Positions 27,301 through 36,247 of a stretch of DNA of 64,000 bases are shown piece by piece (position 1 is the first letter of the stretch; every line of letters starts with the position of its first letter). Origin of the DNA: Dietzia sp. NCCP-2495 (GTDB taxonomy: Bacteria > Actinomycetota > Actinomycetes > Mycobacteriales > Mycobacteriaceae). Made by a program: the position numbers and the translations under genes. The notes under the pieces were generated by a model. It did no database searches and was not told the origin of the DNA. It was given only the letters and a program-made list of their open reading frames with translations. Where the stretch lies: contig NZ_BRVN01000007.1 in NCBI RefSeq assembly GCF_026011735.1, forward strand, positions 1 through 64,000, read 5' to 3'.

Positions 27301-27718
27301 CCAGTCCGTCGGAGATGCGGCCGGGCGCGTCCTCCGGGAGCGTGGAGAACACGACCGTGTTCTCCGGGGCCCGGGTCAGCGGCGCGCAGGGAGCGGTGAT
27401 GGTGAGGTCGAGCGGGCGACCGGAGACGAGCGGCGCGGTGACCGAGGCGTAGTCGGGCCCCGCCGTCCATTCGACGCGCACGGTGTCCTGGTGGACCGGC
27501 AGGATGCCGGCGAGGATCGCGAGGAACGCGCCGAGGAAGCCGGTGATGACCGCCCAGCGGCGGTCGCGGTCCATGCCGGGGTAGGGGTGCAGTCCCAGCG
27601 GCCGGTCCGCCCCGGGCGTGTGGGTGACCCTCTCGTCGTCGTCACCCGATCCGTGGTCCCCACCCGCCGACGCGCTGGTTCCGCTCCGTTCGTCCGTTCC
27701 GTTCCCTGGTCCCGACAT
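24305..27718 (-). CDS. emb: Arabinosyltransferase Emb (first of two; EmbC position next to aftA)
   Basis: The 1137-residue paralogue of the neighbouring emb protein has the same layout: N-terminal helix, extracytoplasmic domain, GT-C motif NTSDDGYLLTMARSAG, multiple membrane helices and a C-terminal carbohydrate-binding region ending in a Trp-rich tail. Conserved GYMANYYRWLGSPESP aligns with the ethambutol-binding region of mycobacterial Emb proteins. Position directly after aftA matches embC of mycobacteria, but position alone does not prove EmbC rather than EmbA/B function. Corynebacterium has one emb and Mycobacterium three, so two copies is informative for taxonomy. Only five bases separate the start at ATG 27718 from the aftA stop. 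Confidence 0.95.
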   Translation of the reverse strand: MSGPGNGTDERSGTSASAGGDHGSGDDDERVTHTPGADRPLGLHPYPGMDRDRRWAVITGFLGAFLAILAGILPVHQDTVRVEWTAGPDYASVTAPLVSGRPLDLTITAPCAPLTRAPENTVVFSTLPEDAPGRISDGLVVQRSRDAGDTPVIEVVVRNLTLLSVPLSTLRDPACESLHVRAETGVLVAELTGLERDPDSAEDPVRAAVPGSMRPQVTGIFTDLTPTTAPDGLESSTIDVTVDTRYSSSPTLLKLVLMLIGVAATGASVWFLHRLDRLDGRTDRRFVPRTWMRLSGLDAVVVGVLTFWHFVGANTSDDGYLLTMARSAGPSGYMANYYRWLGSPESPVGWYYEILRLFAEVSTASPWMRLPTLLCGILAWLIISREVIPRLGRLARTWHRPRWTGAALFLAFWMAFNNGLRPEPVIALGALLTWLLVERSIATRRLVPFVAAIGVAAFSLGTGPTGLMCVAALAAGAREFLSIARARARVVGWAPILGPVLAVGLALLYTVFADQTAAAVIEATRIRTELGPSLPWYGEKERWEALFSVSADGGVARRFPVLLMLMCLVLVAAVMLRRGRIPGAAAGPARRLIGVIAGSLLFLVFTPTKWTHHFGVFAGLAGALAVLAVIALRSSSVSLARSRWIVWAALCLVVGLSTATDNTWWYVSDYGIPFSDSFPAIGGFQIQYMAFLGGFACLLIAGLIHAGVLPDEPGLRFWRRVSRWLPMTRTRPDTPAARQRDGRGIDGAPLAVVAFALVVFELASAVIAVFDQSPAYTVGRANMRAISGQPCSLADSVLVEEDSNDGLLSAIGAGPEISLGAGEVMGFAPNGLPDSITVDSAEASGSLAESQTDERDPSDGIDAGTTGGRGAVTVNGSTVALPFGLDPDTTPVLGSYRRGPQVAAELTSAWYRLPARSANRPLLVMAVAGRIGSNDLRIEYGRAGRVGAAGPTDFEVMGSMTPIDIGPAPAWRNLRIPLDEIPADADVVRVVADDNNLDPDRWLAVTPPRNPQLRTLQQVVGDTAPVLIDWVVALAFPCQRPFVHNGGVAELPGYRILADRESSSAANWWQSANGGGPLLWTTQSLEAVTVPTYLDHDWSRDWGSLQRFEPLDPTATPAPLLRGSTTQWGWTTPGPMN

Positions 27719-27723
27719 TCAGA

Positions 27724-29700
27724 TCACCGGACCACGATCACGGCGAACGGTCCCACCTCGTGGACCTCGAAATGGGGACCGTTGACGGCCTCGGCGGGGA
27801 TCGTGACGGAGAAGCGCCGGACGTTGGGGTCGTTGGGGTAGGTGTTCTCGGCCAGGCGCAGCGAGTAGCCGCCGCCGGTGGGACGCGCCAGGATCACGTC
27901 GGGGCCACGCCAGTCCGTGCCGGTCATGAGGGCGTGGAGCTCGTCGCCGCTGGTGGCGTCCTCCCAGGCGGTCATGGCCGCGTTGCGGTCGGCGTACCGC
28001 CCCAGGGGGTTGGCGTAGTGCGAGGTCACCGCCTGGTAGGCCAGGTACGGGTTGAACGAGAGGAACGCGTCGGCGGTGCTGACGACGACGAGGTCGGTCT
28101 TCTCGCGGCCCGGGTACGCCTCCGCGATCACGTCATTGACCTCGGCATAGTGCGACTCGGGCCCGGGCGGGAAGCGGTCGGCGCGCTCGCCGGAGCCGTC
28201 GGTGTCCGTGTAGGCCAGCCGGATCTCCTCGTGCAGGTGATCGGGGATGCCCTGCACCTGGGCGAGCACGGCGAACGTGGCCACCACGCTCACCGCGACG
28301 GTCGCGCGGCGGCGGTGATCGGCCGCCTCGGCCTCGGGGCGTTCGGTGCCGTTCTGCCGGCCCACGGCCCGGACGAGCAGTCCGGCGAGGTCGGCGATCG
28401 CGAACACGCCCGCCACCATGAGCAGGATGATGAGCACCGGTTCGAGCCGGAAGCCCAGCATGGTGGTGCCGAGGACGGTGACGGCCATCGAGGCCAGGCA
28501 CCACAGGTAGACGGCCGCGACGCCCAGACCGAGGGCCTGCGCCCGACGGGACGACCACGCCCGCACGACGATCCAGATCAGGCCCGCCAGGCAGACCATG
28601 CCGGTGAGGCCGCCGGCGGTCATGGGCAGGGGCAGCTGCGCGCCGGAGTCGGGGAGGTAGTGCAGCGCGGTGCCCGAGTCGGCGGGGGCGCCGCTGAGGG
28701 AGGCCAGCAGGTAGGGGGCCCACACGACCAACGCGATCGCGATCGAGCCGAAGCCGATCACCGCGAGTCGGACGGCGGGCAGCCAGACCGGGTAGCCCGT
28801 GCGGCCGCGGAGTGCGAGGACGGTCGCGAGGAGCGCCATGAGGACGACCGTGCCGGCTGCCAGGCCCGTGTACAGGGTGTACGTGCTGGCCGAGACGCCG
28901 AGGAACACCAGGGTCGCGACGGTGGCGCCGCGGCCGCCCGGCCGGGTCGCGGCGTTCCCGGTCGCGGCGGCGTTCCCACCTGCGGCGATGCCGGTCGGGT
29001 TGACGGCGTGCCAGGCCAGGATCAGGACCGGCGGGAGGAACAGGGCCACCACGGCGCCGTACGGCTCGGGGCTGCCGTAGGTGAGCATCATCGCGGTGGA
29101 GACCAGGCCCACCACCGCGCCCAGGTCGGTGCGCAGAAGCCGGGTCCACAGGACGGTGACCAGCGTCGCGGCCACGGCGAGCGAGAGGATCGACCACGGC
29201 TTGAACGCGGCCCAGCCCTCGAGCCCGGCCAGGTTGGCGAAGCGGCCGCCGAGCCAGAACCAGCCGGACGGGTAGAAGGACGGCAGGTCCGCGTACGCCA
29301 TGTCGGGCAGCCCGAGCGAGGTGGCGGACCGGCCGAGGAACTGGGTGCGGAACTCCTGGTCGACACTCACGCCGTGCAGATAGAGGCGGGAGGCGGCCAG
29401 CGGGATGCCCAGCGTGGCGGCCACGAGCAGTGCCGATCCGGTGGGTGCCGCGAGCTTGCCGAGCCGGACCAGCGCCGCCCGGCCACCGGGTCTCTCACCC
29501 GCCCGCGCGAGGAGGATCCCCAGCACGACCAGCGCGATCGCGGCCACCTGGCCCACGACGGTCAGGGCGCGCAGGACGTTGGAGTTGCCGTACGCGGGGA
29601 ACGACACCAGCGAGAACCCCACGAGGACGACGGCGCAGACGACGGCGGCGAGTAGTGTCGCCGCCCCCGCCAGGCCGAGCCCCCGGAGCGCTGGTCGCAT
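27724..29700 (-). CDS. aftA: Galactan 5-O-arabinofuranosyltransferase AftA
   Basis: The 658-residue GT-C enzyme corresponds to Rv3792, which puts the first arabinofuranosyl residue on the galactan chain. About eleven N-terminal membrane helices precede a periplasmic C-terminal domain. The conserved loop YADLPSFYPSGWFWLGGR is the family's Asp-containing signature. The frame is open far upstream through dprE2 in another frame. I chose ATG 29700 because it follows the dprE2 stop by two bases and gives the family's usual length. The order dprE1-dprE2-aftA-emb-emb makes and then uses decaprenylphosphoryl-arabinose, and the short gaps suggest a single transcript. Confidence 0.95.
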   Translation of the reverse strand: MRPALRGLGLAGAATLLAAVVCAVVLVGFSLVSFPAYGNSNVLRALTVVGQVAAIALVVLGILLARAGERPGGRAALVRLGKLAAPTGSALLVAATLGIPLAASRLYLHGVSVDQEFRTQFLGRSATSLGLPDMAYADLPSFYPSGWFWLGGRFANLAGLEGWAAFKPWSILSLAVAATLVTVLWTRLLRTDLGAVVGLVSTAMMLTYGSPEPYGAVVALFLPPVLILAWHAVNPTGIAAGGNAAATGNAATRPGGRGATVATLVFLGVSASTYTLYTGLAAGTVVLMALLATVLALRGRTGYPVWLPAVRLAVIGFGSIAIALVVWAPYLLASLSGAPADSGTALHYLPDSGAQLPLPMTAGGLTGMVCLAGLIWIVVRAWSSRRAQALGLGVAAVYLWCLASMAVTVLGTTMLGFRLEPVLIILLMVAGVFAIADLAGLLVRAVGRQNGTERPEAEAADHRRRATVAVSVVATFAVLAQVQGIPDHLHEEIRLAYTDTDGSGERADRFPPGPESHYAEVNDVIAEAYPGREKTDLVVVSTADAFLSFNPYLAYQAVTSHYANPLGRYADRNAAMTAWEDATSGDELHALMTGTDWRGPDVILARPTGGGYSLRLAENTYPNDPNVRRFSVTIPAEAVNGPHFEVHEVGPFAVIVVR

Positions 29701-29702
29701 GC

Positions 29703-30464
29703 TCAGAACGGGAGCTTGCGGAAGATCGGCCGCGGCACGTGGGTGAGCACGGCCATGACGCCGCCGAACGCGGCGGGCGCGAACACCGCGCCCTTGTCGC
29801 GTCCGGAGTTCTTGACCGCGATCCGGGCCACCTCGTCCTTGTTGATGGTCAGCGGCGCCTCGTCCACGTGCGCCGACATGCGGGTACGGACCTGGCCGGG
29901 ACGGATGACCAGCACGTCCACCCCGTGCTCGGACAGGGCGTAGCCGAGGCCGGTGTAGAAGGAGTCCAGGCCCGCCTTGGTGGAGCCGTAGACGAAGTTC
30001 GAGCGGCGGGCACGCAGACCGGCGGCCGAGCTCATGGCGATGATCCGGCCGAAGCCCTGTGACTTCATGCGCTCGGCGAGCAGCACGCCCACCGACACGG
30101 CGCCGGTGTAGTTGATCTGCGCGATCTGGACCGCCTTGCGCTGGTCGGACCACAGCTCTTCGTTCTCGCCCAGCAGGCCGAACGCGACGATCGCCACGTC
30201 CACGTCGCCGCCGGCGAAGATCGTCTCGAACGCGGCCGGGTGGGTGTCGGTGGCGGCGGCGTCGAAGTCCACCACCTCCACCGCGGTGGCACCCGCGGCG
30301 GTCATCTCGGCCTTCGCGTCCTCGACCCCCGGGTCACCCGGCAGGCAGGCGAGGATCACGCGCATCGGCCCCTGTGCGAGGTACTCGGCACAGATCGCGA
30401 GGCCGATCTCGGACGTTCCTCCGAGGAGGAGCAGGGTCTGGGGGACGCCGACGGCATTGATCAT
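29703..30464 (-). CDS. dprE2: Decaprenylphosphoryl-2-keto-ribose reductase DprE2
   Basis: The 253-residue short-chain dehydrogenase matches mycobacterial DprE2 in length and sequence. It reduces the 2-keto intermediate made by DprE1 to decaprenylphosphoryl-arabinose with NADH. The cofactor loop [29 protein letters not shown] and the catalytic YGSTKAG are visible, and the C-terminus FRKLPF is the family's. I start at ATG 30464 because [10 protein letters not shown] aligns with the mycobacterial N-terminus. An in-frame GTG at 30494, with GGGGAG upstream, would add ten residues and cannot be excluded. Confidence 0.95.
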   Translation of the reverse strand: MINAVGVPQTLLLLGGTSEIGLAICAEYLAQGPMRVILACLPGDPGVEDAKAEMTAAGATAVEVVDFDAAATDTHPAAFETIFAGGDVDVAIVAFGLLGENEELWSDQRKAVQIAQINYTGAVSVGVLLAERMKSQGFGRIIAMSSAAGLRARRSNFVYGSTKAGLDSFYTGLGYALSEHGVDVLVIRPGQVRTRMSAHVDEAPLTINKDEVARIAVKNSGRDKGAVFAPAAFGGVMAVLTHVPRPIFRKLPF

Positions 30465-30530
30465 GGTCGGCAGTCTACCGGCGGCCTCCGACACCGACTG
30501 GTCTCCCCACGCCGCTGACGGCCCGCTGGC

Positions 30531-31994
30531 TCAGAGCAGTTCGAGCCGACGTCCCATGTCGGAGGCGAACACGCCATTGGGGTCGATCTTCCGGCGCGTT
30601 GTGATCCACGAGTCGATCTGCGGGTACATGGCGTGGAAGCGCTCGGCCGGGACGCGGGAGTCCTTGGCCGTGTACAGGCGCCCGCCCATCGACATGACCT
30701 TCGCGTCCAGGTGGTTGACGAACGCGTTCAGTCGGTCGTTGATGGGGAAATCCACGCACACGTTCCACCCCTCCATGGGGAAGGACAGAGGCGCCTGGTT
30801 GCCGGGGCCGAACAGTTTGAACACGTTGAGGAAGGAGTACTGGCCGGAGCGCTGGATGTCCCCGATGATCTCCTTGAACCCGTCGACCGCGCCCGGCGGG
30901 ACGATGAACTGGTACTGCAGGAAACCCGCAGGTCCCATCGCTCGGTTCCACTCTCCGAACAGGTCGAGCATGTGGTAGAACTGCGGCAACGTCTTGATCT
31001 TGTTCCGGCGCGTCCCGCCCATGCGGTAGTACGCCTCGCCCACCAGGCTGAAGGACCACTTGTTGGCCAGCCCGTTGGGGAAGATGTCCGGGAACGTCAG
31101 CAGCGGCTTGGCGTCCATCGTCAGCGGGTTCTTCGCGAGTTCGGGTGCGTACTCCTCGAGCTGCGCGAGCGTGGCGAGGTTGCCACGCGAGATCGCGGCC
31201 CGGCCGAGCTTCGGGGGCGCGCTGATCGCGTCGAACCAGGCGGAGGAGTAGGTGTACCTGTCCTCGGAACCGTCGGTGTGCAGGGCGATCGTCTCGTCGA
31301 GGCTCGAGGTCTGGTCGTCGTCGGCGAGGAAGAACGCCGTCTCCGTGCGCGTCATCGCGATCCACACCTTGAGCACGATGCCGGTGAGGCCGTTGCCGCC
31401 GATCGTGGCCCAGAAGAGGCTGCCGTCTTTGTCGTCGTCGGTCCCTCCCGGCTCCAACGTCAGCACGCGCCCGTCGGCGACGAGGAGCTCCATCCTCGTC
31501 ACGTGGTTGCCGAACGACCCGGCCGAGTGGTGGTTCTTGCCGTGGATGTCGTGGCCGATCGCGCCGCCGACCGTCACCTGACGGGTGCCCGGCAGCACCG
31601 GGACCCACAGGCCGAACGGCAGGGCCGCGCGCATGAGCTGGTCGAGGTTCACCCCGGCGTCCACCACGGCGAGCGCCTTCTCGGCGTTGAGCTCGTGGAT
31701 GCGGTTGAACCGGCTCATGTCCAGCACGAGCCCGCCCGAGTTCTGGGCGCTGTCGCCGTAGGACCGGCCCAGCCCGCGCGCCACCACGCCGCGCCGCAGG
31801 TGCGCCGGCGAGGAGGCGTTGGAGTCGTTGACCGTCGCGACGGCGGCCGAGATCTCCTCGACCGACCGCGGCGTGAGCACGTGGCTCATCGCGGGCGCGG
31901 TGCGTCCCCAGCCGGTGAGGCGCTTGAGTTCGGTGTCCAGGGCGGCGGAGCCGGCGGGGGACCTGTCGCTGCGGGCGTTCTGGGTGCTGCTCAC
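30531..31994 (-). CDS. dprE1: Decaprenylphosphoryl-beta-D-ribose 2-oxidase DprE1
   Basis: The 487-residue FAD oxidoreductase corresponds to Rv3790. It oxidises decaprenylphosphoryl-ribose as the first half of the epimerisation to the arabinose donor. FAD-domain blocks [14 protein letters not shown] and [30 protein letters not shown] are nearly identical to the mycobacterial protein. The substrate domain contains [11 protein letters not shown] with Cys at 413, equivalent to Cys387 of the tuberculosis enzyme. The N-terminus has about 20 additional residues before TGWGRTAP. Start is GTG 31994, 27 bases after the upstream lipase gene's stop. Confidence 0.97.
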   Translation of the reverse strand: MSSTQNARSDRSPAGSAALDTELKRLTGWGRTAPAMSHVLTPRSVEEISAAVATVNDSNASSPAHLRRGVVARGLGRSYGDSAQNSGGLVLDMSRFNRIHELNAEKALAVVDAGVNLDQLMRAALPFGLWVPVLPGTRQVTVGGAIGHDIHGKNHHSAGSFGNHVTRMELLVADGRVLTLEPGGTDDDKDGSLFWATIGGNGLTGIVLKVWIAMTRTETAFFLADDDQTSSLDETIALHTDGSEDRYTYSSAWFDAISAPPKLGRAAISRGNLATLAQLEEYAPELAKNPLTMDAKPLLTFPDIFPNGLANKWSFSLVGEAYYRMGGTRRNKIKTLPQFYHMLDLFGEWNRAMGPAGFLQYQFIVPPGAVDGFKEIIGDIQRSGQYSFLNVFKLFGPGNQAPLSFPMEGWNVCVDFPINDRLNAFVNHLDAKVMSMGGRLYTAKDSRVPAERFHAMYPQIDSWITTRRKIDPNGVFASDMGRRLELL

Positions 31995-32021
31995 GGAGAC
32001 GAGGTTACCGCCACCGCCACG

Positions 32022-33380
32022 CTAGGCCCGGCAGCCGCCGGTGAACTCGATCCCGCGGGCGCGCGCGTCCACCCAGTCCAGGGACGGATCCATGCCGGTG
32101 AACGGCGCGGACAGGTGCTCGCCGGCCACGGGCGTGTACTCCACGTCGGCGCCGGCCGCGCACCACTCGTCGACCAGCCGGCGGGCGGCGGTCTCGGGGA
32201 TGAACGTGTCGCCGATCCCGGAGGAGCCGGGACCGATCGGGACGGACGAGTCCGCGTGCCACACCTGGACCGGGCCGGTGGGCACCGCGCGCGGGTCGTC
32301 GCCGGCGGCCGTGTCGACCGCGCCCATCCGGTTGTGGGCCAGGACGCGCCGGACGGTGGGGTCGGTGCGCGGGTCGACGTCCGTGATCGTGCTCAGCGGG
32401 GTGTGGAGGACGCCGCTGAGCAGGTTGGTCTCGACGCACGCGTCGCGTAGCTGGTGCGCCGCCACGTCGCCGGTGTCGTTGAGCAGCGGGTAGAGCTCGG
32501 GGTAGTCGCGGGCGAGGCCGAAGATGGCGGCGCGGTACAGGCCCGAGCCGAGGGTGCCGTCCATCGTGTCGAACAGAGCGGTGTAGTCGGACGGGACGCC
32601 GCCGATCGACGAGCCGACCAGTACCCCGGTCAACTCCGGCGCGTAGACGGGCTGGAGCTGCGCGGCCCAGCCGGCGGCGATCGCGCCGCCCGAGTAGCCG
32701 GTCTGCACCACGCGCGAGTCCCCGAACAGGGGTTCCTCCTCTCCTGGCGGGACGAAGCCGTGCGCGGCCCGGATCCCGTCCAGCACCGCGTGCCCGTTTC
32801 CGCGGCCCGCCGCGTAGGCACCCTTCGGGCCCTCGAAATCGGTGACGACGAGCCCGTATCCGCGCTGGGTCAGGATCTGCAGCGAGGGCGGGACCTCGAG
32901 GTTCACGTCGTTGGTCAGCTTCCACGACGGCATGCACTCCAGGCCGAGCGAGTCGATGGCCGCGTTGTAGGCGATCAGCGGGCGCGGCCCGGGGCCGTCC
33001 CAGGGCGTGCTCGGCTCGAGGATCGTGGAGATGATCTGCTGCGGCTGGTCGCGGGAGTCGGTGCTCTGGACCAGGACCTGCCAGCCGCGGCCGAAGTTGG
33101 CCATGTTGTACGGCGGGACCGTCACCTCCCGCGTGTCCAGGATCGTGCCGGGCGCGGTGGCCGGGTCGATCCGCGGCGGGTTCGAGTACCAGGGGTCCGG
33201 CGAGGGGCTGGGCAGATAGCGCTCGGGTGTGCGCTGGTCGACGAGGGCGGGGCGGACGGCGGCGAGCGGGTCCGCGGCCGCGGTGGTGGTGACGGCGAGG
33301 GTGCCGGCGAGAGTGCATGCGGTGGCCAGGACTGTCGCGGTGATCAGTCGGCCGAGGAGGGGACGGGGCCGAGGGGTCAT
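32022..33380 (-). CDS. Secreted alpha/beta-hydrolase, secretory lipase family
   Basis: The 452-residue protein has a clear signal peptide (RLITATVLATACTLAGTL, cleavage near TAAADP) and a hydrolase domain. The nucleophile elbow is GYSGG in QTGYSGGAIAAGWAA. This pattern and the domain length fit the secretory (LIP-type) lipase family, known in actinobacteria for triacylglycerol or ester hydrolysis outside the cell. A C-terminal GEHLSAPF block may supply the catalytic His. It is the promoter-proximal gene of the leftward dprE1-dprE2-aftA-emb run, 27 bases before dprE1. A lipase in that position is not part of the mycobacterial locus. A GGTAGC-CGC-GCTACC palindrome lies just upstream at 33389-33403. 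Confidence 0.85.
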   Translation of the reverse strand: MTPRPRPLLGRLITATVLATACTLAGTLAVTTTAAADPLAAVRPALVDQRTPERYLPSPSPDPWYSNPPRIDPATAPGTILDTREVTVPPYNMANFGRGWQVLVQSTDSRDQPQQIISTILEPSTPWDGPGPRPLIAYNAAIDSLGLECMPSWKLTNDVNLEVPPSLQILTQRGYGLVVTDFEGPKGAYAAGRGNGHAVLDGIRAAHGFVPPGEEEPLFGDSRVVQTGYSGGAIAAGWAAQLQPVYAPELTGVLVGSSIGGVPSDYTALFDTMDGTLGSGLYRAAIFGLARDYPELYPLLNDTGDVAAHQLRDACVETNLLSGVLHTPLSTITDVDPRTDPTVRRVLAHNRMGAVDTAAGDDPRAVPTGPVQVWHADSSVPIGPGSSGIGDTFIPETAARRLVDEWCAAGADVEYTPVAGEHLSAPFTGMDPSLDWVDARARGIEFTGGCRA

Positions 33381-33388
33381 GCGACAAC

Positions 33389-33403
33389 GGTAGCCGCGCT
33401 ACC
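33389..33403. promoter_or_regulatory. Small palindrome upstream of the lipase-dprE1 run
   Basis: GGTAGC and GCTACC flank a CGC centre, nine bases before the lipase start codon. It could be an operator or a leader hairpin. No regulator is known. Confidence 0.3.
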
Positions 33404-33559
33404 CGGGTGATCGGCGCAAGTTGACGACGACGACAACGATCCCGTCGCACCGGCGCCGCCGACACCCGGGATTGCTCGGCGGTGCCCGGAGTGGCTGGGG
33501 ATGCCCGGAGGCGCTCGGCGGGCGGAGGTCGGCTGTGGGCGGTTGTCGGGGTTGCACCC

Positions 33560-33565
33560 TAATGT
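33560..33565 (+). promoter_or_regulatory. -10 element positioned for a leaderless gtrA transcript
   Basis: TAATGT matches TANNNT and ends seven bases before the GTG at 33573. That is the spacing expected if transcription begins at the start codon itself. No ribosome binding site is visible in front of this GTG. Confidence 0.5.
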
Positions 33566-33572
33566 GTCCGGT

Positions 33573-34091
33573 GTGAGTTCTTCTCCTGGTGACACCGGCA
33601 GCCCGATCGATCAGCCCGCGGATTCCGTGCTGGATTCGCTGCGGGGTGCCGTGGACCCGCTGGAATCGCGGCACGAGTCGGATCCCGCGGCGCCGACGGA
33701 TCTCAAGACCCAGATCATCCGCTTCTTCCTCACCGGTGTGCTGTCCGCGGTCGTGGACTACGGGCTGCTGCAGCTGCTCATGCTGACCGGGATGGGCTAC
33801 GGCCCGGCCAAGGCGCTGTCGTTCGTCGCGGGCACGCTCACCGCGTACGCACTGAACCGCCGGTGGACGTTCCAGGCCGAGCCGTCCCGGGCACGGTTCA
33901 TCGCGACGATGTGCCTGTACGCGGTCATGTTCGGGGTCCAGTGGGGCCTGTTCATGCTGTTGGTGCCGTTGTTCGAGTCGATGGGCTGGACCATGTTCTG
34001 GTCCACGACGGTCGGCTATGTGATCGCCCAGGGCGTCGCGACCGTCACCAACTTCATCGTCCAACGCGCGGTGATCTTCCGGGTGCGCTGA
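33573..34091 (+). CDS. GtrA-family membrane protein (Rv3789 type)
   Basis: The 172-residue protein has a hydrophilic N-terminus of about 45 residues and four transmembrane segments typical of GtrA. Its signature is RFFLTGVLSAVVDYGLLQLL with ALNRRWTF between helices two and three. The mycobacterial homologue lies next to dprE1 and has been linked to arabinan assembly, either through polyprenyl-phosphate-arabinose handling or by recruiting a glycosyltransferase. Here it is divergent from the lipase-dprE1 run. I chose GTG 33573 because of the well-placed TAATGT element; the frame is open to 33501. The following gene starts seven bases after its stop. Confidence 0.88.
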   Translation: MSSSPGDTGSPIDQPADSVLDSLRGAVDPLESRHESDPAAPTDLKTQIIRFFLTGVLSAVVDYGLLQLLMLTGMGYGPAKALSFVAGTLTAYALNRRWTFQAEPSRARFIATMCLYAVMFGVQWGLFMLLVPLFESMGWTMFWSTTVGYVIAQGVATVTNFIVQRAVIFRVR

Positions 34092-34098
34092 CCCCGCC

Positions 34099-36190
34099 AT
34101 GACCACCGCCGCGACAGCCACAGCGACCGCCCTGCTGCTGGCCGCCGCGCTGGCCCTGCTGGTCGGGCCGGGTGCGGCGATCTGCCTCGCGGCGGGTACC
34201 CGCTGGCGGGACGCGGTCGCCGCCGGTCCCGCGGTGAGCACGGCGGTGGTCGCGGTGGGGTGTGCGGTCACCGCTGCCGCCGACATCCGGTGGGATCCGG
34301 TCTCGGCGGCCGCGGTGTTCCTCGGAGCCCTGCTGCTCGCCGGGCTCGTGGGCCTCGCGTTCCGGCTGCTCGCGCGCAGGTCGCGGCAACGCACCGCCGA
34401 CCCGGGCATGGGCGGGCACCGGACCGTCAACCCGGGCGTGCGCGGGCCCCGGCGGTGGGGGGCGGAACTCGTCGTCGTCGTCCTCTCGCTCGTCCCCGTC
34501 GCCCAGGTCCTCGTCGTCACCCGGGCCCTCACGGCGATCCCCCAGGGGTGGGACGCGATCTTCCACGGCGGCGCCACGCGCTACATCGCCGAGACCGGCA
34601 GGGCCGGCGTCACCGACCTGGCGCCGATGAGCCAGCCCGCCAACCCGCACTTCTACTACCCGGACACCTACCACGCGTTCGTATCCCTCCTGCTGCACCT
34701 GCCCGGCGACGGTTCGCCCGGGGCCCCGGGCGGGCTCCCCGGCGCGCTGAACGCGGTGTCGGCGGTGACCGGCATGGTGTTCGTGCTCGGCGTGGCGGTC
34801 CTGGCCGGGCGTCTCACCGGCGGATCGCGACTGGCGGCCGTCGGCGCGGCGCTGGTCGCGGCCTCGTGCTGGACGTTCCCGTACCTCGCGCTGGCGCGCG
34901 GCCCGATCCTGCCGTTCGCCCTGGGGATCGCGCTGATCCCGGGGCTGGTGCTGCTCGCCGATCGGCTCGTCGCCCCCGGGACCGCTGAGCGGGGCGAGGT
35001 GGTCAGGACGCGCGTGGTCCACGCGCTGGTGCTCGGAGCAGGAATGGCGGGAGCGTGGTCCGTGCACCCGTCGGTGGCGCTGGCCGCGGCGATCGTGCTG
35101 GGGTGCCAGGCCGTCACCGGGCTCGTGGCGGCTCGTGGGCTGCGTCGGAAGGCGGGCGTGATCGGCGGGTTCGCGCTGGCCGCGGTCCCCGCCGGCGATC
35201 CGCATGGTGGCCAGCGGGACCGCCGACGAGCTCGCGGGGTTCTCCTGGCCGCGGTCAGCGAGCGTGCCGCGCGCCGTGGCCGGGGTGTTCGACCTCGGGC
35301 CCACACCGGTGGCCTCGATCGGGATCGCGGTGTTCGTGCTGGTCGGCCTCGCGGCGGCGGTCACCCGGCCGGCGTGGCGCCGACCGCTCGCGGCGATGGT
35401 GGCCTCGCTCGTCGCCTTCGGCACGCTCTACGTGCTCGCCGCCGCCGTCCACGGGGACTGGGTACGCGTGTTCACCGGATTCTGGTGGGACGACGCCTAC
35501 CGCTTCGCGGCCCTCCTGGTGCTGCCCACCGCCGTGCTCGCCGGTGCGGGTGTGCGGGCGCTGGTTCCGCAGCGGGACGTTCGCCGCCCGTCCGCGCGTG
35601 CCGGGACCGCGGTCGTGGGGGTGACGGCGCTGCTCGTGCTGTCGGGTCACGCCGCGATGCCGGGCGAGATGACGCTCTGGGGCTACCGCGACGGTCCCGC
35701 CGTCAACGCCCGGGAACGGCCCGTCCTCGACCTGCTGGCGGAGCTCTACCGCGGCGGGGCGGTCCTCAACGACCCGTTCGACGGCACGGCCTGGGCGTAC
35801 GCCTTGCACGGCATCCCGGTGGTGTTCCCCGCCCCACTGGCCGACGACCCCGACGCCCAGGTCGGCGGCGACCGCATGACCCTGTACACCTCGGTCAACC
35901 GCTACGGCTTCTATCCCTCCATCACCCACGAGGTTCAGCGGCAGGACGTGCGGTGGATCCTCGTGGGCACCGGGGTCGTGGGTGGCCCCGGGCGTCCCGC
36001 CGGATTCGTCGGCCTCGAGGCCAACCCGAACCTGCGGCTCGTCGACCAGACCGAGGGGGCCCGACTCTACGAGGTGCTGCCCGTTCCCGCCGGGCACCCG
36101 CCGCTGCCGGTCCCACCGCCGATCCCCCCGGTCACACCACCCGACCAGCCGTCGAACACCGACTCACCGATCGTCCACGCGGTGCCGTAG
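34099..36190 (+). pseudogene. Frameshifted polytopic membrane protein, GT-C-like (DUF6541-like)
   Basis: The frame beginning at ATG 34099 encodes about eight membrane helices and GWDAIFHGGATRYI, a GT-C-like acidic loop, up to about 35190. From there homologous-looking membrane sequence continues only in the +1 frame (MVASGTADELAGF... to IVHAVP, stop at 36188-36190). Removing one G from GCCGGCGATC near 35194 restores a single continuous protein of about 696 residues, reading AVPAAIRMVAS across the join. After that point frame 0 continues as Arg-rich shadow sequence to 36204. The intact protein resembles large conserved membrane proteins found in arabinogalactan loci of mycolata (compare Rv3779). 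Either the gene is broken in this strain or the base is a sequencing error; the well-kept second half favours a recent or artefactual event. Confidence 0.8.
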
Positions 36191-36247
36191 CGCGGGGCGA
36201 CTAGCCTGGGTCGCACCGGAACCCGAACCTCAGGAGCGCATCGCCCC

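Noticed and set aside
27724-30153. A single 809-residue leftward frame spanning aftA and the region of dprE2
   Set aside because: Its N-terminal part is an Arg/Gly-rich shadow of dprE2 in another frame; AftA begins at ATG 29700.
35180-35210. Programmed ribosomal frameshift in the membrane gene
   Set aside because: No slippery heptamer or downstream stimulatory structure is seen; a simple indel explains it.
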